Origin: Nesterenkonia alba DSM 19423
GTDB lineage: Bacteria > Actinomycetota > Actinomycetes > Actinomycetales > Micrococcaceae
DNA length: 64,000 nucleotides
Reading direction: 5' to 3'
Assembly: GCF_000421745.1 (NCBI RefSeq)
Contig: NZ_ATXP01000006.1
Coordinates: 85,256-149,255 of the forward strand
This document shows positions 20,791-29,078 of this stretch, in pieces. Positions within the stretch are counted from its first letter, which is position 1. Every line of letters starts with the position of its first letter. The notes under the pieces are model-generated. The model was not told the DNA's origin. It saw only the letters and a list, made by a program, of their open reading frames with translations, and did not search any database. The position numbers and the translations under genes were made by a program.

Positions 20791-20946
20791 TTTACCCACT
20801 CCCACTGCACTGAATCGCAGCAGAATGCTGTGAGACAAGACCAGAAGAAGGACCGGCGCCCACGGGGAGACGCCGACGGCACCGGGGGCGGGCCGCCGGT
20901 TCAGCAGACTGCAGTGGATCACCGCGCCGTGCAGAAAGCCCGCCGG

Positions 20947-20952
20947 TAAGAT
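20947..20952 (+). promoter_or_regulatory. -10 element of a probable leaderless mannosyltransferase promoter
   Basis: TAAGAT lies seven bases before the ATG at 20960. It would drive the block of overlapping genes that runs to about 26518. Confidence 0.45.
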
Positions 20953-20959
20953 AGGCACA

Positions 20960-22561
20960 ATGACAGCCCAGCGCACCCGTGGACCCCTCATCGAGGGGTT
21001 CATCGGATCGCTGCTCATCCTTGCCGGGTCCTTTGGGGTGGGGTGGCTGGTCTCCAACTCTCCGGTGGCGCGCTGGGACTGGGTGATCCGGCTGCGGACC
21101 GAACCTGACGGCGTCGTGCTCTCCACGGTGCTGCTGACCCTGGGCTGCTGGGTGATGTTCCGGGCGTGGCTGCGGTTGGGCCGCCGCCTCGGAGAAGGCA
21201 CCCACTCAGCGGATCAGGCCCCCGACTGGCCTGAAGGCAGTGTGCGCACCGTCAACCTCGCGGTGGTGCTGTGGTGTGTGCCGCAGCTAGTGGTTATTCC
21301 GATCTTCTCCCGGGATGTCTTCGCTTACCTCAACCAGGGCAGGCTCGTCCTAGCAGGGGAGGACCCCTATCAGACAGGGGTCTCCAGTCTCGGCAATTGG
21401 TTCCAGCTGGGGACTGATCCCATCTGGGCCGAAGACGCCACCCCCTATGGGCCGTTGTTCCTCTGGGTGGAGGCGGCGGTGACGTGGGTCGCCTCGGAAA
21501 GCACCGACCTGGCGATCATCCTCTTCCGCCTGGCCTGCTTCGCCGGGGTGGTGATGATGATGATTTACGTTCCCCGCCTGGCCGCCCTCCACGGGGTCGA
21601 CGCCGCCCGGGCCCAGTGGATCACCTGCGCCAACCCACTGCTCATCATCAGTTTTGTCTCCAGCGCCCACAATGACGCGATCATGGTGGGGTTTGCCCTG
21701 GCCGGAATCTGGGCGGCCGCCCATGGGCGGGGGATTCTGGCCACCGTGTTGGTGACCGTCTCGATCGGAATCAAGCCGATCACCATGGTGCTGCTGCCAT
21801 TCATCGGGTTGTTGTGGGCCGGACCCGGTGCCAGCTGGGTGCAGCGGGTGAAGAAGTGGATCGTGGTCGGGGGACTGGCCCTGGCGATCATGCTTGCCGT
21901 GGGGCTTATTCAGGGGTACGGGTTCGGGTGGCTGACCGTACTCATCGGCACCGGAACGGGAGCGACGTTCTGGTCCCCGGTGGCCATCGCCGATGGCGCG
22001 ATCTCCGGGATGCTGGCGAACCTGGGACTGACCCACTATTGGACGCTGGATACGCTGCGACTCATTGGCCGGATCCTCTCTGTGGTCATCGTGCTGGTCC
22101 TCATCTTCACTGGCTCGGACCAGCACATTGTGCGCCGGCTGATGTGGGCGTTCACCGCGATTGTGGTGCTCTCCCCGGTGATCCAGCCCTGGTACCTGCT
22201 CTGGCTGCTGCCGCTGTTCGCTGTCACAGGGATCCGCCCCAACTGGCAATTCAAGTGGGTTGTGTTCACCGTGGCGTTCTTCCTGGCCTTTGGTGCCTCC
22301 GACCAGCTGTCCATCTACCAATTCCTCGAACTGGACCAACAGATGGTGGCGCTCTCCCTGGGTGTTTCCTACGCCTGCCTGGCACTGATGTTCACTGTGG
22401 ACCCGGGGACCCGGTGGGTCGCCTGGCAGGGCTGGCAGCTTCCTCGTCTGCGGCTGCGGTGGCCGCGCCCCGGCCGGACTCCCGAACCGCCATTGACTAC
22501 CGATGAACTCCACACGGCACCCCCGCGGACAGAAGAAGACGAAGGGCAGCCGCGTGTCTGA
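20960..22561 (+). CDS. MptB-like polyprenol-phosphomannose-dependent alpha-1,6-mannosyltransferase (copy 1)
   Basis: GT-C membrane glycosyltransferase expected to extend a mannan backbone on the outer face of the membrane using polyprenyl-phosphate-mannose. The 533 residues have about twelve hydrophobic segments and the GT-C loop SRDVFAYLNQGRLVLAGEDPY (Asp near residue 117; given in part) followed by TPYGPLFLWVEA, the pattern seen in MptB and MptA. Other matches to its neighbour: HNDAIMVGFALAG, IQPWYLLWLLPL. The C-terminal ~45 residues are cytoplasmic and basic/Pro-rich. The stop overlaps the next gene. Function is by family; the polymer made (lipomannan or similar) is inferred. Confidence 0.85.
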   Translation: MTAQRTRGPLIEGFIGSLLILAGSFGVGWLVSNSPVARWDWVIRLRTEPDGVVLSTVLLTLGCWVMFRAWLRLGRRLGEGTHSADQAPDWPEGSVRTVNLAVVLWCVPQLVVIPIFSRDVFAYLNQGRLVLAGEDPYQTGVSSLGNWFQLGTDPIWAEDATPYGPLFLWVEAAVTWVASESTDLAIILFRLACFAGVVMMMIYVPRLAALHGVDAARAQWITCANPLLIISFVSSAHNDAIMVGFALAGIWAAAHGRGILATVLVTVSIGIKPITMVLLPFIGLLWAGPGASWVQRVKKWIVVGGLALAIMLAVGLIQGYGFGWLTVLIGTGTGATFWSPVAIADGAISGMLANLGLTHYWTLDTLRLIGRILSVVIVLVLIFTGSDQHIVRRLMWAFTAIVVLSPVIQPWYLLWLLPLFAVTGIRPNWQFKWVVFTVAFFLAFGASDQLSIYQFLELDQQMVALSLGVSYACLALMFTVDPGTRWVAWQGWQLPRLRLRWPRPGRTPEPPLTTDELHTAPPRTEEDEGQPRV

Positions 22562-24224
22562 ACGCCATGGTGAACACGGTCTTCAGCGCAATGTGCTGAC
22601 CCGCTACGCCGAAACCGCACGCCGAGCTCTGGGCCGCTGGCCGGTCACCGGGTGGCTCATCGGCGGGGCCGAAGGGGAGGTCTCCCACACCCTGCGTCAG
22701 GGACTGCTGGCCGCGTTACTCATCATGGTCGGTTCCTGGGGGGTGGGCTGGCTGGTCACCACCCCAGGTTCAGTGCTGGCCTTCAACGAAGTGCTGTTGC
22801 CGCTGCGCACCACCGAGGTTGGGGTCATCACCTCCACGGTGCTGCTCATCGTGGGGACCCTGCTGCTGTTGCGTTCCTGGTTGCGGCTGGCACAGCGTAC
22901 AGATCTCACCGGCGACGACGCCGTCGGCCTGATGCGCCGGGCCCTGTTCACCTGGGGTGCCCCGCTGCTGTTGTGCTTTCCCATCTTCTCCCGGGACGTG
23001 TTCTCCTACCTGGCCCAGGGCCGGTTACTGCACACCGGGCTGAATCCGTATGAGCACGGGGTCAGTGAAGTGCCCGGCTGGTTCATGGAGGGAGCCGACG
23101 CACTGTGGGCGGAGTCCCCTTCACCCTATGGTCCGTTGTTTTTAGTTATCGCCCAGATGATCTGGTTCAGTACCGGGGGGATCCCGGAACTGGGGGTTGC
23201 CGCGTTCCGGTTGCTGGCGGTGGCAGGTGTGTTGCTGATGCTGTGGAGCATTCCCCGGCTGGCTGAAGCTTTTGGTTCCCGACCCGGCTGGGCGCTGTGG
23301 CTGTGCCTGCTCAACCCCCTGAGCCTGATGGTGTTCATCCCCGCCGCGCATAACGACCCGCTGATGATCGGTCTGATGCTCGCCGGTGCGTGGTACGCGC
23401 TGCGGCGGCGTCGGCTTGCCGCGATCCTGCTGGTCACCGCAGCTGTGGCGGTGAAACCCATCGCCCTGGTGGCGTTGCCATTCGTGGTGCTGCTCAGCCT
23501 GCCGCATACCGCCAGCTACGCCCTACGGTTCCGCGAGTGGTTGGTCGCCGGCTCTATCGCGGCGGCACTGCTCATCGGTGGGGGGCTCTGGCTGGGCGTG
23601 GGGCTCGGCTGGTTTACCGCCGCACTGTCGGCCGGCTCCGCGGTACTGCAGGGCGCTCCTGTGGGTCTGCTGGGCATGGCTGTAGGTGAGCTGGCCGCGA
23701 TGCTGGGGCAGGCGGATGCGGAGGCAGTCGCCGTCGTCGTCTACGACGCCGCCCGGGTGTTCTCAGCTGTGGTGCTGGCGCTGATGCTACTGCGCCCCCG
23801 GCTAGGCAACCCGGTGCTGTGGGCGGCCTACGGGCTGACCGTGGTGGTGCTGTGTTCCTCGGTGATCCAGCCGTGGTACGTGCTGTGGCTGCTGCCGCTG
23901 TATGCGGTAGTCCACATGTACCGGGGCCGGGTGGTGACTTTCGTGGTGCTGTTACTCACCGTCATGGTGCTGGCTTCGATGGTGGGCCAGCTGTGGGTGG
24001 CTCAGTGGATGGACGAGTGGCTCATCCGGGGGATCGCCGCAGCCGTTGCGATGCTCTACCTGGTGTACATCACTCTGCTGGACCCGGCGACGTCGGCCAT
24101 GTTCACCGTGCGGGAAAGATCACAGCGCTGGAATGCCGTCGATGGCTGGCTACGCTTGAGAGAATTATCGACGCCCGACACCTCCTGGGCAGCCTCTGAC
24201 GTCTACACGAAAGCCGCACGGTGA
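22554..24224 (+). CDS. MptB-like alpha-1,6-mannosyltransferase (copy 2)
   Basis: Paralogue of the preceding gene with the same architecture: SRDVFSYLAQGRLLHTGLNPY, SPYGPLFLVIAQM, AAHNDPLMIGLMLAGAWY and IQPWYVLWLLPLYAV all align with copy 1. GTG 22554 is chosen because GAAGGGCAG lies just upstream and it overlaps the previous stop by eight bases; ATG 22503 would overlap by 59 bases and lacks a Shine-Dalgarno. The product is 556 residues. The four-base overlap with the next gene (GTGA) indicates one transcript. The two copies probably arose by tandem duplication and may add mannose at different stages. Confidence 0.84.
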   Translation: MSERHGEHGLQRNVLTRYAETARRALGRWPVTGWLIGGAEGEVSHTLRQGLLAALLIMVGSWGVGWLVTTPGSVLAFNEVLLPLRTTEVGVITSTVLLIVGTLLLLRSWLRLAQRTDLTGDDAVGLMRRALFTWGAPLLLCFPIFSRDVFSYLAQGRLLHTGLNPYEHGVSEVPGWFMEGADALWAESPSPYGPLFLVIAQMIWFSTGGIPELGVAAFRLLAVAGVLLMLWSIPRLAEAFGSRPGWALWLCLLNPLSLMVFIPAAHNDPLMIGLMLAGAWYALRRRRLAAILLVTAAVAVKPIALVALPFVVLLSLPHTASYALRFREWLVAGSIAAALLIGGGLWLGVGLGWFTAALSAGSAVLQGAPVGLLGMAVGELAAMLGQADAEAVAVVVYDAARVFSAVVLALMLLRPRLGNPVLWAAYGLTVVVLCSSVIQPWYVLWLLPLYAVVHMYRGRVVTFVVLLLTVMVLASMVGQLWVAQWMDEWLIRGIAAAVAMLYLVYITLLDPATSAMFTVRERSQRWNAVDGWLRLRELSTPDTSWAASDVYTKAAR

Positions 24225-25537
24225 ACCTGAAGTCCAAACTGCTGTGGGTTCTGCTAGCGGCAACAACCTTCGCCGCAGTGCTGTCGGTGGCCGCGATGCA
24301 GTGGTGCCGGGTCAACGGCTGGTCGGACCCTGACCAGCACCTGCGCATGTGCTACTCCGATGTCGCCCTGCTCTACACCGAGCGGGGCTTAAGTGAGGGA
24401 CTCTTCCCCTTCATCGACAACGTCCCCGCCGATCAGGTCATGGAGTACCCGGTGCTCATCGGCGTGGTCACTGGGGTGCTGGCCCTGCTGGTGCCGACAG
24501 GACTCGACGACGACGCCGCACGGCTGGTCTTCTACGATCTCAACCACCTCGCGGCGATCCTTTGCTGGGTGGCGGTGGTGCTCATGACCGCGGCCTCCAC
24601 AGCACGCAGCCGCGCTCGCGACGCCATCCTGGTGGCCCTGGCCCCCGGGATCATCCTCACCGTGTCCATCAACTGGGACATGTGGGCGGTCTTCTTGGGG
24701 TCCTTTGCTGTGCTGTTGTGGGGTCGGTCCCGTCCGGGATGGGCCGGTGTGCTCATCGGCCTGGGCACTGCCATGAAGCTCTACCCGTTGTTCTTCCTGG
24801 GGGCGATCCTGGTGCTGTGCCTGCGGACCGGGCGGTTGCGTAGCTTCACCGGGGTGCTGGTGTCCGCCGTGGGGACGTGGCTGGTGGTGAACCTTCCGTT
24901 CATGCTCACCCAGTTCGACCAGTGGGCCACGTTCTACCGGTTCTCCTCCGAACGTGAGGTGAGTTTTTCCTCCATGTGGTTGGCCTTCACATGGCTGCCC
25001 CTGGACGGGCAGGGGTTCTCCCTACTGTCGAATGGACTGTTCCTGCTGTGCTGTCTGGCGATCGCGTGGCTGGGTCTGGCCGCCCCGCAACGGCCACGTC
25101 TGGCCCAATTGTGTTTCCTCATCGTGGCCGGTTTCCTGCTGCTGGGAAAGGTGTATTCACCCCAGTTCGTCCTGTGGCTGATCCCTCTGGTGGTCTTGGC
25201 CAATCCGAGGTTGCGGTCGTTCGTCATCTGGCAGGCTGCAGAGGTTTTCCACTGGGCCGCAGTGTGGCTGATGAGCGCGAAGATCACCTCCGGTGGGCAG
25301 ATTGGCGCTGGGCACCATCTCATCGAAATCGCCTATGGTGCCGGCATCGTGGCACATATGGCGGCGGTGATCTGGCTGATGGTCCAGGTGGTCGGCGATA
25401 TCCTGCATCCGGAACGGGACCCGGTACGCGCCGCTGAGGCCGGTGGCGACCCGCTGGCGGGTGTCACCGCTACAGCACCCGATGTGGTGACCTTGCCCGG
25501 GGCTGGGCAGCCGAGACGATTCAGTGTGAGGTGGTGA
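24221..25537 (+). CDS. Glycosyltransferase 87 (DUF2029-like) membrane protein
   Basis: Predicted GT-C mannosyl- or arabinosyltransferase-like membrane protein. After a first membrane segment (LLWVLLAATTFAAVLSVA, ~6-23) comes an extracytoplasmic loop with CYSDVALLYTERG and MEYPVLIGVV, the acidic/aromatic pattern of GT87 enzymes; around nine more hydrophobic segments follow, with INWDMWAVFLG and GTAMKLYPLFFLGA in the middle. 438 residues. Its GTG start overlaps the stop of MptB copy 2, so it belongs to the mannan gene set. No specific sugar donor can be read from sequence. Confidence 0.8.
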   Translation: MNLKSKLLWVLLAATTFAAVLSVAAMQWCRVNGWSDPDQHLRMCYSDVALLYTERGLSEGLFPFIDNVPADQVMEYPVLIGVVTGVLALLVPTGLDDDAARLVFYDLNHLAAILCWVAVVLMTAASTARSRARDAILVALAPGIILTVSINWDMWAVFLGSFAVLLWGRSRPGWAGVLIGLGTAMKLYPLFFLGAILVLCLRTGRLRSFTGVLVSAVGTWLVVNLPFMLTQFDQWATFYRFSSEREVSFSSMWLAFTWLPLDGQGFSLLSNGLFLLCCLAIAWLGLAAPQRPRLAQLCFLIVAGFLLLGKVYSPQFVLWLIPLVVLANPRLRSFVIWQAAEVFHWAAVWLMSAKITSGGQIGAGHHLIEIAYGAGIVAHMAAVIWLMVQVVGDILHPERDPVRAAEAGGDPLAGVTATAPDVVTLPGAGQPRRFSVRW

Positions 25538-25540
25538 GCC

Positions 25541-26518
25541 GTGGCTGAGATGCTCACGGTCATCGCACCGATGTTCCTGCTCATCGTGGTGGGTTTCGGT
25601 GCCGGGTTCGTGGGTCGGTTCCGGCAGGCCGCCGGGCACCTCAACGCCTTTGTGTTTTACTTCGCGTTGCCCAGCTTCATCTACACCACCATGGTCAGCG
25701 CCCCGCCACTGGGCAGTTTCCCGGCGGTGGGACTGCTCATCCCGCTGACGCTCACACCCCTGCTGGCAGTGGGGCTCTACCTGCTCTGCCGCGCGGTGGG
25801 ACGCTGGCGGGACCACGCGGGTCCGGCTTCCTTGGCGGGGACTTTCGGCAATGTGGGGTACTTCGGCATCCCGATCTCAGTAGGTGTGCTCGGCCCCGAG
25901 GCGGGGTTGGTCGCCGGGCTGGTACACACCGCCCACAATGTCTTCTTCATGAACGCCTACCCCATGGTGCGTACCGCGGTACACGCCTCACGGGCCTCAT
26001 CCGGGCGACCACAGAACCTCCGGCAACTCTGGCGCGAGCGGTTGTGGCCGATCCTGCGCCGGGCGGTGTTGCTCAACCCGGTACTCGGATTCATCCTCCT
26101 GGCTCTGTTAACGGTGTTCACCCCTGTTCAGATGCCGGCGCTGTTCAACGAGCCGGTGGAGATGATCGGGCAGACCGCGGTGCCGCTGGCACTGTTCTGC
26201 GTGGGTCTGGCACTACATCCGGCACTGGCCGGAGTGCGCAGCGGCGGGGCGCCGGCAGCCCCCGTCATCTTCGGTGCCACGGCCAAGCTGCTCATCTTGC
26301 CCGTCATCACCTGGGCGGCGGTGTTGCCGTTCTACGACCAGCTGGGACCGGTTTGGGCCGGGGTGCTCATTATTATGGCGGCCACCCCCAGTTCCACCAC
26401 TGTGTTCCTCTTCGCCGAAGAGTACGACGGCGACGGCCGCCTCGCCGCAGCCATTTTGGTCCTCTCCACGGCCCTGAGCCTGGTCACCCTCCCGGTAGTG
26501 GCCGAGTTCATCCTGTGA
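25541..26518 (+). CDS. AEC family (auxin efflux carrier-type) permease
   Basis: Inner-membrane permease of the AEC group, whose members export small organic acids or malonate-like compounds. The 325 residues form about ten hydrophobic segments in two halves of five, with typical AEC landmarks VFYFALPSFIY, GNVGYFGIPISV (~105) and, in the second half, PLALFCVGLAL and MAATPSSTTVFLFAEEY. It begins with GTG three bases after the GT87 stop, so it is probably cotranscribed with the mannosyltransferases although a shared function is not evident. Substrate unknown. Confidence 0.85.
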   Translation: MAEMLTVIAPMFLLIVVGFGAGFVGRFRQAAGHLNAFVFYFALPSFIYTTMVSAPPLGSFPAVGLLIPLTLTPLLAVGLYLLCRAVGRWRDHAGPASLAGTFGNVGYFGIPISVGVLGPEAGLVAGLVHTAHNVFFMNAYPMVRTAVHASRASSGRPQNLRQLWRERLWPILRRAVLLNPVLGFILLALLTVFTPVQMPALFNEPVEMIGQTAVPLALFCVGLALHPALAGVRSGGAPAAPVIFGATAKLLILPVITWAAVLPFYDQLGPVWAGVLIIMAATPSSTTVFLFAEEYDGDGRLAAAILVLSTALSLVTLPVVAEFIL

Positions 26519-26598
26519 CCGGCCCCGGAGCGCTACGAGGTGGAGGCTCCTCAGTGGTGTTCACCCGGAGTTCACCTCACCCCAGTTGACTAGTACTG

Positions 26599-27825
26599 AT
26601 GAGTGACACCGAACAAAACCGTCCGGTCAGGGAAGCCGGAGGCAGCGTGTGGGAGGTCTTCTGGGTCTTCCTCCGCCTGGGGCTGACCAGCTTCGGTGGT
26701 CCGGTGGCGCATCTGGCGTACTTCCGGGAGGCCTTCGTCGAGCGACGCAAGTGGCTGAGTGAACGCGCCTACGCCGACCTGATGGCGCTGTGCCAGTTCC
26801 TCCCCGGGCCGGCCTCCTCCCAGGTGGGTATGGCCCTGGGACTGCACCGCGCCGGTCCCGGCGGGCTCTTCGCAGCCTGGTTCGCCTTCACCCTGCCCTC
26901 AGCAGTGCTCATGATCGCTTTCGCCTACGGGGTGGCTGCCGCCGGAGACCTCTCCGATGCCGGGTGGATCAACGGGCTGAAAGCCGCCGCAGTCGCCGTG
27001 GTCGCCCATGCAGTGCTCGGAATGGCCAAGTCCATGACCCCGGACGCCCCGCGGGCCACGATCGCCGCGTTAGCGGCGATCATCGTGCTGCTTGCCCCTC
27101 ACCCCGCTGTACTGGTCGGGGCCATCGCGCTCTCCGGGGTCATCGGGCTGATCTGGCTGCGGCCGCAACAGCAGACCAGTACCGAGGCCGACACTCTCCA
27201 CGTGCGGATTCCCCGCCCGGTGGCAGTGGCATGTTTGGTGCTCTTCGGTGCCCTGCTGGCAGGACTACCGGGGCTGGTGGCCCTCACCCAACACAGTGGG
27301 CTGACCCTGGCCGATACGTTCTATCGGGCCGGGTCCCTGGTTTTCGGCGGCGGACACGTCGTCTTGCCGCTGCTGCAGGCCGAAACGGTGCACCCCGGGC
27401 TGGTGGACGCCGATAGCTTCCTCGCCGGGTACGGGGCCGCGCAGGCGCTGCCGGGGCCGCTGTTTACCTTTGCTGCGTTCCTCGGGGCCTCAGCGGAGAC
27501 CGACACCACTGGGGTGCTCGGTGCGGTGATCGCCGTGGTGGCGATCTTCCTGCCCGGAGGGCTGCTACTGGTGGGCTGCCTCAGCTTCTGGGAGCAACTG
27601 CGGTCCAATCGGGTTGCCCGCCGGGCCATGGACGGGTTCAACGCCGGAGTGGTCGGGATTCTCGCCGCCGCGCTCTACACCCCGGTCTTTACCGAAGGGG
27701 TGCTTCAGGTCGGTATTGAGGCGCTGGTGGTTGCCATCGCTGCGTTCATTGCGCTGTCCAGCTGGAAGATCCCCGCCTGGGCGGTGGTCATCGCCGCAGG
27801 CCTCCTTGGCTGGATCGTTCTCTGA
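26599..27825 (+). CDS. chrA: ChrA family chromate-type transporter (two-domain)
   Basis: CHR-family proton-driven anion exporter, long form with two CHR domains. Domain 1 (~13-190): FLRLGLTSFGGPVAHLAYFR, then CQFLPGPASSQVGMALG. Domain 2 (~215-408): FYRAGSLVFGGGHVVLPLL, AAQALPGPLFTFAAFLGA. The FGGP and LPGP motifs in both halves are diagnostic. 408 residues, normal length. There is no chrB or other chromate regulator next to it, so whether chromate is the real substrate is open. Its stop codon is part of a perfect palindrome TGACAG-TTAC-CTGTCA (27828-27843; stop TGA at 27823-27825 lies just before), which may be a weak terminator or an operator for the next gene. Confidence 0.88.
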   Translation: MSDTEQNRPVREAGGSVWEVFWVFLRLGLTSFGGPVAHLAYFREAFVERRKWLSERAYADLMALCQFLPGPASSQVGMALGLHRAGPGGLFAAWFAFTLPSAVLMIAFAYGVAAAGDLSDAGWINGLKAAAVAVVAHAVLGMAKSMTPDAPRATIAALAAIIVLLAPHPAVLVGAIALSGVIGLIWLRPQQQTSTEADTLHVRIPRPVAVACLVLFGALLAGLPGLVALTQHSGLTLADTFYRAGSLVFGGGHVVLPLLQAETVHPGLVDADSFLAGYGAAQALPGPLFTFAAFLGASAETDTTGVLGAVIAVVAIFLPGGLLLVGCLSFWEQLRSNRVARRAMDGFNAGVVGILAAALYTPVFTEGVLQVGIEALVVAIAAFIALSSWKIPAWAVVIAAGLLGWIVL

Positions 27826-27869
27826 GCTGACAGTTACCTGTCATCCAGCCACAGCAAAGGTGTACTGAC

Positions 27870-27875
27870 TAGCTT
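27870..27875 (+). promoter_or_regulatory. -10 element of a probable leaderless promoter
   Basis: TAGCTT lies seven bases before the GTG at 27883. The palindrome TGACAG-TTAC-CTGTCA at 27828-27843 is about 27 bases further upstream. Confidence 0.35.
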
Positions 27876-27882
27876 CCTCGCA

Positions 27883-28965
27883 GTGACTACGCGCCCCCGG
27901 AGCACCTCCCGTTTGGCGGCTCTCGACGTCGCCCGTGCCGGTGCTGTCTTCGGGATGGTGATCGTCAATGTGGGCCCTGTCCTGGCCGAAGGGCCCGCTT
28001 CCTGGCCGATGCAGCTGCTCTACGGACGAGCCTCTGTGCTGTTTATCCTTTTAGCCGGACTCGGCGTGGTGCTGCTGGCCGGCACCCGCTCTGCTGGGCG
28101 CAGCGTCACCGGGACTCTGCTGTGGCGGGCGGCGGTGCTGTTCCTGCTGGGGCTGGCCCTGCAGCCGTTGCCCCATGAGGTCAATGTCATCCTCACCGTG
28201 TACTCCGTCCTGTTCCTGGTGGCCATCCCGGGGTTGCGTGTGCCTTCCTGGGCGGTGCTGACCACCGCGGGGGTGCTCACCGTCGTCGGCCCGCTGGTGT
28301 GGATCGCAGTGAACCGAGGGGTCGAGGAGAAGGACGACGCCGCCCGCTTCGGAGACTCCCCGGGACAGATTCTTGCCTCGGTCACTCTGACCGGCCCCTA
28401 CCCGGTGATCGTCTGGGCGGTGCCGTTCCTGGTGGGGATGTGGGTTGGGCAGCGTGACCTGCGCAGCCGCAGCACCCAGTGGGCTCTGGTGATCTACGGG
28501 GCGATCGCGGGACTGGCTGGATACGCCGTGGCGGAGGGACTGCAGTTCATCTATGGTGCTCCCGAGCCGGAAAGTGTGGACTATGACCGCCTGCTCACCG
28601 CCGGTGGGCACTCCCACATGCCGCTGTGGTTGGTCAGCGCCACCGGAACCGCGGTACTGGCTGTGGGTCTGCTGCTTCTGGTGGTGCCGCACCTGGGCCG
28701 TGTCACCGCACCCTTTGAGGCCGTAGGGCGTATGCCGTTGACCGCCTATACCGCACACCTACTCCTCATTGCGTTCCTGGTGCGCCCCGGACCGGATGAG
28801 GCTGGCACCGGCCTGCTGGCCAGCGTGGGCATCATCGTCGTTCTGGTGGTGCTGAGCCTGGTGTGGTCGATGATCCGGCGCACCGGGCCCCTGGAGTACC
28901 TCATGCGCCCACCCCCACTGCCTCGGCTTCGGCGGCCACCGTCGTTTTCAGCGGATCCACCGTGA
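27883..28965 (+). CDS. Heparan-alpha-glucosaminide N-acetyltransferase-like (DUF1624/DUF418-type) membrane protein
   Basis: Integral membrane protein with about nine hydrophobic segments. The N-terminus RLAALDVARAGAVFGMVIVNVGP followed by GRASVLFILLAGLGVVLLAG (each given as partial landmarks) matches the HGSNAT-like catalytic domain family, which is thought to transfer acyl groups across the membrane, and DUF418 relatives share the second-half pattern RMPLTAYTAHLLL. 360 residues. It could acetylate a cell-envelope sugar, which would suit its position near the mannosyltransferases, but that is inference from location. The start is GTG behind a TAGCTT -10-like element. Confidence 0.72.
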   Translation: MTTRPRSTSRLAALDVARAGAVFGMVIVNVGPVLAEGPASWPMQLLYGRASVLFILLAGLGVVLLAGTRSAGRSVTGTLLWRAAVLFLLGLALQPLPHEVNVILTVYSVLFLVAIPGLRVPSWAVLTTAGVLTVVGPLVWIAVNRGVEEKDDAARFGDSPGQILASVTLTGPYPVIVWAVPFLVGMWVGQRDLRSRSTQWALVIYGAIAGLAGYAVAEGLQFIYGAPEPESVDYDRLLTAGGHSHMPLWLVSATGTAVLAVGLLLLVVPHLGRVTAPFEAVGRMPLTAYTAHLLLIAFLVRPGPDEAGTGLLASVGIIVVLVVLSLVWSMIRRTGPLEYLMRPPPLPRLRRPPSFSADPP

Positions 28966-29078
28966 ACCGGGTAGATCGGTGTGAAGAGCCGCCTGAAGTT
29001 GGTGATCTTCCTGCCCGTCTGTGATCCGACTGTCCGTTTCCATTGAAGACCACTGATGTTCCATGGGGTGATGACGTG

